A stretch of DNA of 64,000 nt from Drechslerella dactyloides (GCA_020064725.1 JAGTWJ010000001.1:2294001-2358000); one strand, 5' to 3'; positions 1 through 11,250 are shown, numbered from the stretch's first letter. Notes: generated by a model not told the origin, from the letters alone. Program-made: numbers and translations.

Positions 1-1
1 G

Positions 2-1108
2 CTGAGCGGGTGGGCCAAGACCGTCGTCGTCGGGCGGGCGAGACTCGGCGGCATCCCCGTTGGTGTCATCGCTGTCGAGACCCGCTCGGTCGAGAACGTG
101 ATCCCCGCGGACCCTGCCAACCCGGACTCGACGGAGCAGATCAACATGGAGGCCGGGCAAGTGTGGTACCCCAACTCGGCGTTCAAGACCGCGCAGGCGA
201 TCAACGACTTCAACAAGGGCGAGCAGCTGCCGCTCATCATCCTGGCCAACTGGCGTGGTTTCTCCGGCGGGCAGCGCGACATGTACTTTGAAGTCCTCAA
301 GTACGGCGCGTACATTGTGGACGCGCTGGTGAAATACCAGCAGCCGATCTTCGTCTACATCCCGCCGTTCGGCGAGCTGCGCGGCGGCTCCTGGGTCGTC
401 ATCGACCCGACGATCAACGCGGACATGATGGAGATGTACGCGGACGAGGAATCCCGCGGCGGCGTGCTCGAGCCCGAGGGCGCGGTCGGCGTGCGGTACC
501 GGCGCGACAAGCAGCTCGAGACCATGGCGCGTCTGGACCCAACCTACGCGGAGCTAAAACAGTCGCTGGAGAACAAGGGCCTGTCGCCGAGCGAGAAGAG
601 CGAGATCAAGCTCAAGATGACGGAGCGCGAGAACCTGCTGATGCCAATCTACGGGCAGATATCGCTGCACTTTGCCGACCTGCACGACCGCTCCGGCCGG
701 ATGAAGGCGAAGGGGGTGATCCGTGCGGAGCTGCAGTGGTACAACGCGCGCCGATTCCTGTACTGGCGGTTGAGGCGGCGGTTGAACGAGGAGTATATCC
801 TCAAGAAGCTGGTTCCCGTTGCGAAGAATATCACGCGGGCGATGGCGCTGGAGATGCTGCGGAACTGGTACGCTGGCGATAGCTTCGATACAAACGACAG
901 GGCGGTCGCGACGTGGTACGAGGAGCACACGAAGGATGTCGCGGCCAAGATGGAGGAGTTGAAGACGGAGGGCGTGGCGAAGGAGGTGGCTGCGATGATT
1001 GGGAACGGTGGTGCGAGTCGCGCGGGTGCGGTGAAGGGGATTGCGGCGACGGTCGATAAGCTGTCGGCGGAGGAGAAGGCGCAGTTGCTGGCGATGCTGT
1101 CGAAGTGA
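2..1108 (+). CDS. ACC1: Acetyl-CoA carboxylase, C-terminal part (5' end outside window)
   Basis: This is the last 368 residues of cytosolic acetyl-CoA carboxylase, which makes malonyl-CoA for fatty acid synthesis. The open frame enters from the left edge (frame starting at base 2) and ends in TGA at 1106-1108 with no intron. The C-terminal half of the carboxyltransferase domain is clear: GGIPVGVIAVETRSVE, then NWRGFSGGQRDMYFEVLK, then PIFVYIPPFGELRGGSWVV, then the stretch around EPEGAVGVRYRR. The protein ends in a short Ala/Lys-rich helix (EEKAQLLAMLSK). The biotin carboxylase and biotin carrier parts must lie to the left. Nothing looks broken. The family call is certain; only the start is missing. 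Confidence 0.97.
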   Translation: MSGWAKTVVVGRARLGGIPVGVIAVETRSVENVIPADPANPDSTEQINMEAGQVWYPNSAFKTAQAINDFNKGEQLPLIILANWRGFSGGQRDMYFEVLKYGAYIVDALVKYQQPIFVYIPPFGELRGGSWVVIDPTINADMMEMYADEESRGGVLEPEGAVGVRYRRDKQLETMARLDPTYAELKQSLENKGLSPSEKSEIKLKMTERENLLMPIYGQISLHFADLHDRSGRMKAKGVIRAELQWYNARRFLYWRLRRRLNEEYILKKLVPVAKNITRAMALEMLRNWYAGDSFDTNDRAVATWYEEHTKDVAAKMEELKTEGVAKEVAAMIGNGGASRAGAVKGIAATVDKLSAEEKAQLLAMLSK

Positions 1109-1540
1109 GGTTGTTGATGGTTGAATTCTTTCGTTTTAGACGGTGAGGGGGTGGATTGTGTGTGTTATGTTGCAATCGTTGGTTCCGGCGTCTGTTCGAT
1201 CATTTCTTTGAGGGCGGTGAGGGTTATCCGGATAGACGGTTTGGCTGTAACATAGCACAAAGATAGCTTGCTTGAGCTTGCGTAACCTAATAATGAATCC
1301 ATCGTTTATGATATCTTCTTGGTGGTGATATAACTTAAGTTTAGTATCCCTCGTTGAGCCTATCTCCAAGTCTACTCATTTCCCCAGTCGGGTTTTATCT
1401 GGCGGCCAGCTTACTAGTTTCATTCGGCATGCGTTCCTGGCCCCGCCGTTGTTGATACCTATTTCGAAGTGACAAAAACGTACAGGATAGCAAGAAGGTT
1501 TAGCTTTGCTTTCTCGGACTGCCGGTTGCTGTTTCATAGC

Positions 1541-1614
1541 GGCCGAATAGTGTAGTTGGTTATCACGTTCGCTTCACACGCGAGAGGTCGAGGGATCGAG
1601 CCCCTCTTCGGTCA
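1541..1614 (+). tRNA. tRNA-Val (anticodon CAC)
   Basis: Cloverleaf by eye: acceptor arm GGCCGAA pairs with TTCGGTC (one G-U pair), with discriminator A at 1614. A D arm (GTGTAGTTGGTTATCAC) and a five-pair anticodon stem TTCGC/GCGAG follow. The seven-base loop TTCACAC has anticodon CAC at 1575-1577. The T arm contains GATCGAG. There is no intron and CCA is not encoded. An 11-T run follows at 1639-1649. Confidence 0.93.
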
Positions 1615-1638
1615 TGAAGCGGTTTCCTTTTGGTTCAG

Positions 1639-1649
1639 TTTTTTTTTTT
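1639..1649 (+). terminator. RNA polymerase III terminator of tRNA-Val
   Basis: A run of 11 T lies 25 bases after the tRNA, the usual Pol III stop signal. A shorter T4 at 1627-1630 could act first. Confidence 0.6.
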
Positions 1650-2069
1650 CTCCTCTGCGCTTTTTAGACTTTTCGGTTGTGCTTCGGTCGATGCATGCGG
1701 CAGGTGGGTGTGGATGTTTGTCGGAAGCTTATTTTGCTAGGTTAGGTTCCAATAGGTTCCAACATCAACGCATGAGGTGTGCATGTATATGTGGCGGTAT
1801 ACAGTAGGGAGGACGCTGAGTTACTTGCTGCTGTGGCGTGAGAAGCTATAGTTATCTAATATAATAGCGGATGCATTGGAGATCACGAGATTTTGGCACT
1901 TTATGTCATTAGGTGATCAAAGCATTTTTGACTAGCTTCATGTTTGGACGGCACGTGCTGAACTGTAGAATTCATAATCAGACATGCGTCCGGTGGGTAT
2001 CATATTTCTCTAGATAGCTGAGAATATAAGGTCGAGATGGCTCGTCTACATAATATGCATATGCGCGGT

Positions 2070-3890
2070 CTATTTGCGACTTTTGCCACTTTGCACCATC
2101 CGTTTCTTGACGTGCTTTGGTATTTTCTCCTTGCGTTTTTCCCGCTTCTCTTCCTTGACTTTTTGCTTGTGCGCCTGCGTGCTTGCTGTTAGAATGCATT
2201 GCAAATGTAAAAGTGGGAGCGAATGTGAATTGGTCTGTACCTTCTTCTCGTCCTTGTCTTCGAATTTTCGTCCGCGAGGGGTACCTTTCTCGAAGATAGA
2301 CTCGTCAACGCTAGATTCGTCACCACTTCCATCTTGCTCGTCATCGCCCTCCTTATCCTCTTCATCTTCCGAGTCACTGCCTTGCTTGTCTTCTGCGTTT
2401 ACTGGTTTGCCGTCTACTAGAAGGTGCTTGTAGACTAGTTGGTCTTTGCCACCCTTGCTGACCATCTCCGAATCTCTTTCTACGTCGTAAACTTGCTCGA
2501 GGGTCTGAGGGATGAACTGCTGACGGAAGACGTCGTTTTCCACCGCTCGACTTTCGTCGCTGATACCGCTGTCCGCGTCTTCCTGCATCAGTGTTTCCAC
2601 TCTTTCCTTCATCTTCTCATCTTCGTTGGAGCCCTCTGTATCTGTGATGAACGCATACAGCACTCGCTCGGGCAGACACCGGACCAGTTGCCGGCCAAAG
2701 TAGTCTGATATGTTCTTGATATCCATTCTTAGGAATTCTAAGGATCTGGGATGGTCGTGCTCCACTGACTGCGACACGTCGATGATGTAGAGCTTGCCGT
2801 CGTGATATATGATGTTGTATTCTGACAGATCAGCGTGTACGAGGTGGCAGACTTGGAACATCTTGCGCATGATGCACACGAGCTCGACGTATAGCTTTGC
2901 ATAGGCACCCGAGGCGTCGCTGTCGCCTTCCAGCGGCGGAATTGCCGCGTCCTTCAGCCGCGGCGAGGGCCAGCCGTGCTCGTCGCCAAGGAACTCCATG
3001 AAGAGCACGTGAAGCTTGAGGTACAACGGTTCCGGAGAGGGGATGCCGGCAGTGTATATGCGCTTGAGGTTGCGCATCTCCTTCTCAGCCCAGAGCTTGA
3101 CCATCTGTCGGTTGTTCGACTTTTGGTAGCCGTGGCGGAAGCGGTATTCGCCGCTGACGTAGCGGTCGCGGTCTTTGAAGACCAGGATGGAGGTTTTGTA
3201 GATTTTGATGGCGATGTTGCGGCCGGGGTTTTCGAGCTCGCCGCCGACGGCGTGGTAGACGTTGGCTTCTTTGCCGGTGGATATGCAGCCGTTGACGGAC
3301 TCGAGGATGCCCTTGTTGACGGCCTTGAGGAGGATCATGCGGGTGCGAGGGTCGATGACGAGTTCTGTAGTGGCCCGGTCTGACTTGTCGTTGGTCCTGG
3401 AGCGCTCAATAGTTAGATTTAGAGATATGTTCTAGCGGTGGTATTGGCGATCAGTCCTTTTATCGTACCTGGGACCTTTGCCAATCATGCCGGCCGCGGC
3501 ATCGTCAAGCTTTATCCGGTGTGCGAATTTGGACAAGCTGGCGATTTGGTCGTCTATCCTGGCTTCCATGTTGCCTTTGGGCTTCTGCTTGCCGGCGCTG
3601 CTCTGCGGATTTATCCTGGGGACTTGCGACTTGTCCATTGTGGGGTCCCGTTCGGCCTGCAGCAGCTTCTTCTGACGTGCATACTGCTTTGTCAGGTCTG
3701 CGCCGGGCTTTGCGAAGTCGGTGAGAGTCCATGTGTCGTCTAGGAGGTCTTCGTACTCCTCTTCGTCGTCTTCTTGGTTTTCGACATCTTGAGATCTGGA
3801 CTGCTCTTGAGGGAGCTGTTTAGCATGCCTAGGGTCTTGCTCGTTTACAGCTGTGGCCGTGGAGTCGGCCGTCTTGACGGTATCGGTCAT
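2070..3890 (-). CDS. RIO1: Atypical protein kinase/ATPase RIO1
   Basis: Exons 3890-3469, 3396-2241 and 2174-2070 give 560 residues. RIO1 is a cytoplasmic kinase/ATPase needed for the last step of 40S ribosomal subunit maturation. Visible motifs: ATP-binding loop STGKEANVYHA (residues 180-190), catalytic loop HADLSEYN with D330, and metal-binding IIDVSQ with D347. An acidic N-terminal part (EDDEEEYEDLLDD) precedes the domain. The C-terminal tail is acidic, then very basic (KEEKREKRKEKIPKHVKKR), as in the family. Intron 1 (3468-3397) restores the conserved junction into DRATTELVIDPRTR. Intron 2 (2240-2175) is 66 nt with no stop, so it could be retained in frame; I splice it because GTACAG and CTAAC/CAG signals are present. 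Head to head with SMC3, about 400 bp apart. Confidence 0.95.
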
Positions 3891-4291
3891 GGAAGAGGTG
3901 TGGTAGTGTTTATGTAAGTTACTCGAGTGGCAGGTAAGTTCGGTAGAAGCTCCTCCTCTTTATCTATATATCTCAAAGGTATAAGTGCATGGAGTCGATG
4001 TCATGACTAGGATATTGTTGTGCGCGCCACTCGAAGTTGCGTTGCCTGTCATTTTTTCGACGTCGGCTTTTATTGCCCCAATTGCGCTAGCCGGCTGCGC
4101 CTTCCCCCGTGCTGGGCGTGAGCTGGGGCGTCAACGCGTTCGCGTTCCGCCAAACAACTCGCGCAGAGCTGCCCGCCATGAGAGTTCTCGTTGGCATGCG
4201 ATAAGATTCTTCCTCGCCTTCATCAACCGCATCCCACCCTGGATTTAGCCGCCGGTGAACGGCACCATCGTCATCACCACCGACAGCCACC
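3891..4291. promoter_or_regulatory. Divergent promoter region of RIO1 and SMC3
   Basis: About 400 bp separate the two start codons, which face away from each other, so both promoters and 5' UTRs must lie here. No specific motif can be assigned. Confidence 0.55.
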
Positions 4292-7200
4292 ATGCATATC
4301 AAGCAGATCATCATCCAGGGCTTCAAAAGGTACCTCCGAGGCACCGCTACTGCTCGCGACTCGCGACAAGCTAACACCTGTGATCTAGCTACAAGGACCA
4401 GACGGTCATCGAGCCGTTCAGCCCCAAACACAATGTCATCGTCGGCCGCAATGGATCCGGGAAGAGCAACTTCTTTGCTGGTAGGGCGGAAACTCCACGC
4501 CCCCTCGCAGCCTGGCGATTGCTAACCTCGATTTCTCCGGCCTCCAGCGATCCGATTCGTACTATCCGACGCATACACGCAGATGGGAAGGGAGGAACGA
4601 CAGGCTCTGCTACACGAAGGCTCCGGGCAGGCTGTGATGAGCGCCTATGTTGAAATCATCTTTGACAACTCGGATGAGAGATTCTTGACTGGCAAGGATG
4701 AGGTCGTCATCAGGCGCACCATCGGCTTGAAGAAGGATGAATACAGTTTGGACCGCAAGTCAGCCACGAAGACCGACGTAATGAACCTCCTCGAGAGTGC
4801 CGGCTTCAGCAGGAGCAACCCTTACTATATCGTGCCGCAGGGCCGTGTCACGACACTTACCAACATGAAAGACCCGGAGCGCCTGACGCTGCTGAAGGAA
4901 ATCGCTGGTACCCAGGTCTACGAGCAGCGTCGAGCTGAGTCGCTCAAAATCATGGACGACACCGGGCTGAAACGAAAGAAGATTGATGAGCTGTTGCAGT
5001 ATATTGAGCAGCGACTCGACGAACTCGAAGAGGAAAAGGAAGAGCTCAGAGGTTACCAGGAGAATGATAAGGAAAAGCGTTGTCTCGAATATACGATCCT
5101 TCACCGAGAGCAGATGGAAATCAACGGCGCCATAGACCAGATTGAGGAAGGCCGAGCCCGAGGAGTAGAGAACAACGATGATGCGCTCGAGAAATTCAGA
5201 GAGCGTGAGAAGGAAATCGAAGAAATTAACAAGCACCTATCCAAAGTTCGGCAAGAAATTTCGCTCAGGAAGGCCGAAAAGAAGCAGCTGGATTTGGAGC
5301 GTCGCGAAAACCTCAAATCGAGCGCACAGCTGGATTTGGCTGTCCGCGAATATGCCGACAATCAGGCAAGCCGAGATCAGTCCCAGCAGAAACACAAGAT
5401 TGAACTGAATCGGCTTCAAACGGAGATTGCAAACCACCGAAAGGAGCTTGAGAAGTTGATTCCAGAGTATAACACGAGAAAAGCGGATGAATTGAAAGTC
5501 CGCAATGAGTACGTTACCTACTCGCATAGGAGTTCTCCGATTTCCCTGCTGACACGAAATCCACAGATTAGACCAGGCCCGAGCGATTCAAAATCGGATG
5601 CACGCCAAACAGGGACGAAATGCCAATTTCAGCAACAAGAAGGAGCGGGATGCCTATCTCAAGAACGACATCGCTCAAATTAATGCCAATTTGACCAGAC
5701 GGCAAGCTGCCCGTGAGAACCTTGAGAGAGAGATCGCCGCGACGGAAAAACATATCCAAACGCTAGAAGCGGAGCTCCAACAAACCAGGAATATGCGTGA
5801 CAACCGTACAGCAGCTGTCAACGAACTACAAGATAAGCTCCGTGAGGCCGAGACGCATTGGGACAAGCTCTCCGACCAGCGGAAGACTTTGCTCCGTGAA
5901 GACAACAAGTTGAACACGGAAGTGAGCTCTCTATGGGACGAACTAAAGAGAGCCGAGAACAACCTTTCGCATATGATGGACAGAAATACCAGCCAAGGGC
6001 TACAGTCCATGCGTGTTGTCCGGGCTGAGAGAAATATGACTGGTGTATATGGCACGATTGCAGACCTGTGTCATGTCGACGACGTATACAAGACAGCTGT
6101 TGAAGTTACTGCCGGCAACAGCCTTTTCCACGTCGTCGTTGATAATGACAAGACCGCATCGCAACTTGTTGACGCCGTCGCCCAGCGAGGTCCCGGCCGC
6201 ATCACGATCATGCCATTGAATCGGCTCCGCAACCGCCCCGTCAATTATCCGGATGCCTCGGATGCGATTCCGATGCTCGAGAAGATTGACTATGACAAGA
6301 AGTACCACCAAGCTTTTGACCACGTCTTTGGGAAGTCTATTATCTGCCCGGACCTGCACATCGCAGCCCAATACGCTCGTTCTCACGGGTTGAGTGCCAT
6401 TGATCTTGATGGCAGGAGCAGTGACAAAAGAGGTGCTCTGAGCGGTGGATATTATGATCAGCAAAGGAGCCGCCTGAAGGCCGTACAGAGAGTCAACGAC
6501 TGCCAGCAGGCTTATGATGCCCGCCTGGAAGAGAGCAGAGAAGTCAGAGATCAACTTCGCAAACTGGATCAAGAGATCAATCAAGCGCAGGGCAAGGTCA
6601 ACCAGGCCGAATTCCAGCTTAACAAGCTGGAGAAACAATTCCACGGGATCCCCGAGTTGCTGGGACAGAAGACGTCCCAACTTAGCCGTCTAAGAGACGA
6701 GCTGCGGAGGATGGAGTTGGATAGAGACAACTCGGACGTGGAACTGACCCGCCTGAATGAGCAGCTCGCAGCGCATAAGACTGAACTTGCGTCTGAGTTT
6801 AAGAAGAACCTGAGTCCTGACGAGGAACACGCACTGTCTCAAGCGCTGGATACTATCCAGAAGTTTGGAAAGGCACTAGCAGAAGCCTCAACCAATCGGG
6901 CAGAGGTCGAACAGAGGAAGACCAATCTCGAATCCATGCTGCACGACAATCTCGAGGTCCGGCTGGACCAGCTCAAGGCTATGAGCGAGGAGGGAGAATC
7001 AGAGACCACTGGTGGTATTGGCCAGGGCAGGCGGATTGCAGACCTGAAGGCCGATTTAAAACGCGTCAAAAAGGCTATAGCTTCTATCGAGCAGAGGCTT
7101 CATGAAACAGAAGAGAGCATCGAAAAGTACAGCTCGGAGATCGGGAAGCTCGAAAAGTCAATCGCAACCAAGCAGGCTGAACAGGAGCAAGAAGCGACGA

Positions 7201-8154
7201 ATATTGAAAAATACCAGAAGCGCATGGAGAAGAGCATGGCTAAACGTGCCATGTTGGTCGATAACGCAGCTGAAGTCCAGCGCAAGATCCGAGATCTCGG
7301 TGTCCTGCCGGACGAAGCCTTTGAAAAATACACCAAATTCAAGTCGGAGACGCTGGTCAACAAGCTGAAGAAGGTGCACGAAAATCTCAAAAAGTTCTCG
7401 CATGTCAACAAGAAGGCGTTTGAGCAGTATAACAACTTTACCAAGCAACGCGATACGCTCAGGAAGCGGCGTGAAGAATTGGACGAGTCTCAGCAGTCTA
7501 TCGAGGACTTGATCCATGTTCTGGATCAGAGGAAAGACGAGGCGATCGAACGGACTTTCCGACAGGTCTCGATGAACTTTGCGGAGATTTTTGAGAAGCT
7601 GGTGCCGCTAGGTCGTGGCCGACTTGTGATTCAGCGGAAAGCGGATAGCAGAAACCGACGGGAGGAGGAAGATTCTGACGACGAGGGTGGACGCAGCTCT
7701 GTGGAAAACTATCTGGGTGTGGGCATCTCGGTGTCTTTCAACTCGAAGCATGACGAGCAGCAGAAGATCCAGCAGTTGTCCGGTGGACAAAAGAGCTTAT
7801 GCGCTCTGGCGTTGGTGTTTGCTATTCAGCAGTGTGATCCTGCTCCGTTCTACTTATTCGACGAAATTGATGCCAATTTGGACGCCCAGTATCGTACTGC
7901 GGTTGCCCAGATGGTGAAGAATCTGAGCGCGGAAGGCGGACAATTCATCTGGTAAGTACACCGGCCCTATTGAAACGGTCATATTCAGCGAGTTAGAGGC
8001 TAACACGAGTTACTTTTACAGCACTACTTTCCGAAGAGAGATGGTCTTAACAGCTGATCAACACTACGGTGTCACATTCTTGAACAAGATGTCGAGCATC
8101 GACCTGGTCTCGAAAGACGAGGCGTTGGCCTTCGTTGACGGACAGAAGCAGTAA
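4292..8154 (+). CDS. SMC3: Cohesin subunit SMC3
   Basis: Exons 4292-4329, 4389-4480, 4548-5508, 5567-7951 and 8022-8154 give 1202 residues, normal for SMC3. With SMC1 it forms the cohesin ring that holds sister chromatids together. The N-terminal ATPase half starts MHIKQIIIQGFKSYKDQTVI with Walker A GRNGSGKS at residues 32-39. Two long coiled coils flank a hinge at about 520-680. The C-terminal half carries signature LSGGQKS from residue 1101 and Walker B FYLFDE at 1125-1130. Tiny exon 1 (38 nt) and the last exon (starting in TTFRREM) were placed by splice sites and conservation. The junction at 5508/5567 restores the conserved LDQAR segment. The ends of all five exons agree in phase. Confidence 0.97.
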
Positions 8155-8696
8155 AGGCATTAACGGTTCATATCTCCCTTTTCCAAAATGTGTCGTTTTA
8201 TCTCTTTCTTGTCAAGCTCTGGTTGTTTTTTATCGTGCAAATCGTGTTGGTTTTCTGTAACTTTTAATCCTGTTTTCTTTCTCTTTTTGCACATCTCGAC
8301 TTGGCTCTATTCTTCCTATTCCTGATTTATGATATCATGGGAAGTCACACGGAGTTGCGGGCTGTGAAGACTTTCTGGACTTACTTTTCTTCGGATTTCT
8401 TATCTGTCGTGTCTCTACCGCGGTACCGGCGGTTGCAATGAACCTTTCATCGCATTAATGAATAAAACATTATGACCGCTCTGACAATGAGATCAGTATA
8501 TGGAGCCATGTCACTCCACTATAATGGACAGCATGCGTGTGTTTTTATGCTAGAAATCGTAGACGCACGTTCCGGCTGGTTCTCATGCTGAGTGCTCCGG
8601 AGTGGGGATTTCTGGTATGCCTCTCTGCTGATTCCCCTCCTCGAAAAATTTAGACCACCAATGGCTTCATAAGGCCATTTGTTTCACGACACTATC

Positions 8697-8761
8697 GCCC
8701 GCACTGGGTGGATGGTCTGGTGGAAGAACCTCACCCACCAGACCGTCCACTCGGTGCGGGC
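8697..8761 (+). repeat. 27-bp inverted repeat with 11-nt loop
   Basis: Arms 8697-8723 and 8735-8761 are inverted copies with three differences, and loop 8724-8734 separates them. All three differences become G-U pairs in RNA read from the plus strand, so such an RNA would pair over all 27 positions. On the other strand they would be A-C mismatches. Confidence 0.85.
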
Positions 8762-8772
8762 CTAACAAAAAA

Positions 8773-8802
8773 GCCTGGGGACCGCGAGTTCGATCCCCAG
8801 GC
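8773..8802 (+). repeat. 9-bp inverted repeat with a B-box-like loop
   Basis: GCCTGGGGA at 8773-8781 pairs perfectly with TCCCCAGGC at 8794-8802. The loop and right arm contain GAGTTCGATCC, one base off the Pol III B-box consensus. It does not fold as a tRNA T arm. Confidence 0.7.
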
Positions 8803-8805
8803 CTT

Positions 8806-8861
8806 CTAGGGGGCCCGGTGTCTGAAAAAACCCAAAACGATAACAGACTCCGGGCCCCTAG
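8806..8861 (+). repeat. 18/19-bp inverted repeat followed by T5
   Basis: Arms 8806-8824 and 8844-8861 match except for one extra G and one T/T mismatch. The next five bases (8862-8866) are all T, a possible Pol III stop. Confidence 0.75.
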
Positions 8862-9637
8862 TTTTTCCGCTCATTTCTTTTGATTATTACTTTTTTGCGA
8901 TTTTTTGGATTACGTTGAGGGTGCGGTATCGCAGGTTTTGTTGATGGGTTAATATTGCGGATGTCGAAAGCTAGGACTTTTTCGAGGCCGCCAGCGTGCT
9001 GCAGCAAAAGCACCTTTTAGTCCCATCTTGCAACAACCATCCCTGATCACGAAACCACTTTTGAAGTAATTACGAAGCATACGCTAGATCCTCAACATGT
9101 AGGACTACAATGCATTCACTGAGTACAGAGCCGACACCAGGATTCTGTCGAATGAATATATCAGTTTGCTGGACTGTTGGATTTTCGAAACAGGAAATTT
9201 CGCACTTCCAACCCGCGACCGGCTTGCTAACTTATAGAGACTCCACGAGTAGGTGAGCCTGTTGTCTAGGTCTTTTAATACTCGATAATGTCCAAATCAC
9301 CAGTGCCTAGTACCTAGTACCTACGTCCACACGCTCAAGTAGTTCACCAGCTACAGGTCAAGGACACGGACAGCAGTCTGGTCCCAAGACAAAGTTTCAT
9401 ACGTACCTAACCTACCTGCTTCTTACCAAGCAATTACTTATCATTCTACTAGAAGGATTAAAACAAGCAATGGAAAGGGTTCATGAAGCCAGCTGGCAAA
9501 AGAGCATGTGCAAAGCAAAGCCTTTGCGCAATTGAAGGTGAAAGCTACAGAAGGGGGCTGCGTAACGAGAATCTATATGCGTGCGTGCATATGTATGTAT
9601 GTGTGTATGTATGTATGTCCCGTCGTATCGCCGCAGC

Positions 9638-10758
9638 CTAGTCGCTGCTTGGAGGCTGGGTCAGCAGCGCTGAGCATTCGAACACCGTTTCCGATGTTAG
9701 ATCATCTTCTATCGGGCTGTAGCTGAACCACCACCCTCGCCCGACAAGCGATGCTGTGTGCTCGCCGGTGATTATGCATGTAGTGAGGAGCTCTTCTGCG
9801 AGCCCCAGCCCCGGCTCCTCATCCGAATCTGGGCTGGTGATGACTCCAGCCCGTACCAGGACCGCCCAACAATGCAGGCTGAACACGAGATATATTAGAC
9901 CAGAAGACTATAGCATTTCTGGGTGCTAACTATAAGAATACTCACAGGTGGTCGCCACAACCCTTCCACGCCCCGAGTGGAGTATAGGGCAAAAATGCAA
10001 AATGATGCATTTTTTGACGGATGATCTGGTCGAGGATGTCACCAAGGGTGACTCCCTCCCGGACATTATATGTCCGACTGTGGTAGCTGTTGACCTAGGC
10101 GTTGCCGTATTTAAGAAGCTTAACCGTGTATAAGCCTGGGCAGTAGTGTTTCCCGGATACCGATTCCTATCAAGCAAATTCAAGTCAGATCAGATTCAGC
10201 GTATGTCGTTTATATGCCGGAGTATAAGAACACCAGTGGTAGCACCAAAGCCAGGGCGATCTAGGGGTAAAGGGGAGATGCCTGCCACAGAGTTTGGGCA
10301 AAGCGGCAGTCAAGTATCTCAACCGTGTCTCTTTCAATAAGCAGAGGTGTAAACTGGGATGCATGAATGGATGCATGCTCCCAGTTCCCATCTCGACTAT
10401 CGATATATTATGACGCAATGGAGCTACTCACCGGGTTAACGTCTTCGATCGGATTGAGGTCCCTCCCTGTTTCCATCGAAAGTCTGGCAGCCATGTGCTA
10501 CTTGGCGACAGCTTGGAAACGTTTGGTGAAGACCACATTTGCAACCATGTGGTTCTTGGCGTAGAGGGTTTCCCCGGAAAGCTATTGTTGAACCATTCGA
10601 TCCGGTATTGGGTAACGATGGCGGCTCTGGCAGAGCATGGGGGTGTGGATGGCGGGGCCGATCCCGTGCACGCGATGCCACTCCCCATCGGCATCCAAGT
10701 CAACGGGTGGAGCAGGATCCAGCGAGCTTTCGAGGCTTACAGAGCTTTCGGCAGACAT
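9638..10758 (-). pseudogene. Three-exon gene of unknown family, broken by three in-frame TAG codons
   Basis: Read on the minus strand, exons 10758-10432, 10166-9946 and 9878-9638 join in phase into 263 codons with GT..AG borders (GTGAGT donors twice). The frame is coding-like: it starts MSAESSVSLESSLDP, continues with segments such as GETLYAKNHMVANVVFTKRF, NVREGVTLGDILDQIIRQ and GAWKGCGDHLLHCWAVLVRA, and ends in TAG at 9638-9640. It is interrupted by TAG at 10584-10582 (codon 59), 10500-10498 (codon 87) and 10097-10095 (exon 2). No internal TAA or TGA occurs. Each TAG could come from CAG by one C-to-T change. I do not recognise the family. The 265-nt first intron is long for this window and might hide another exon. 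Head to head with the kinase-like gene at 11251. Confidence 0.55.
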
Positions 10759-11250
10759 CTATTTTGATAACATGTCAGTGAGATGGTACATTGAGAGGAG
10801 AATAAGGGCGTACATTTTAAATGGAGAGGAAGTTGATTGAAGCTGGTTGAGGTGACAGGGTGGGGTGGACTACCGGTGCCGGATGATTAGGATATATATA
10901 GCTGATAGCAACGCGGAGCCCGCAATACAAGACTAAGCTGATAGCAACTCTGACGGGACTCTGCTTCAAGTGCAAACGTGTGATGTCCCTCGCGCCTGGC
11001 GGTACGGGTCTATAGGAACGCCAGGCCACGTGATGCACCCCCAATTGCGGAGGCACTCGAATAAACTCCCTCGTTCACACACAAATGCTTAAAGTATGCC
11101 GAGAGTTCCATGCCCTTTATAAGCTTTATTCCGACGGCCGCATCTGCATCAATAATTCTTGTACCATTCTGGCATCCGGTGGTCTGTCTCTCTCTTTCTT
11201 AGTCACACTGCTTGCTCCCACGTCTCAGCTCTCAGACACATCACGGTGCC
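10759..11250. promoter_or_regulatory. Shared upstream region of the broken gene and the kinase-like gene
   Basis: About 490 bp between two divergent start codons. The base composition is AT-rich near 10880-10960. No specific site is assignable. Confidence 0.4.

Larger units (their letters stand above)
1109..2069. other. Intergenic region between ACC1 and RIO1 (convergent 3' ends)
   Basis: Holds the tRNA-Val and its T-run terminator. The rest should be the 3' untranslated parts of ACC1 (plus) and RIO1 (minus). No further gene seen. Confidence 0.6.
8155..9637. other. Non-coding region between SMC3 and the TAG-broken gene
   Basis: No coding frame is convincing here. The first 300 bp should be the SMC3 3' UTR. 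A cluster of inverted repeats lies at 8660-8866 (separate entries). An ATGT-type microsatellite lies at about 9590-9618. The stretch around 9300-9410 has short repeated CTAGTACCTA/CTACC words. Confidence 0.5.

Noticed and set aside
8773..8803. Possible tRNA or tRNA fragment
   Set aside because: The B-box-like word is there, but the arms pair as a plain 9-bp hairpin and no cloverleaf can be formed.
9638..10758. Genetic-code change with TAG read as an amino acid
   Set aside because: Several normal genes in the window (RIO1, CDC27, NOSIP-like, clathrin light chain, calmodulin) end in TAG at conserved C-termini, so TAG is a stop in this genome.
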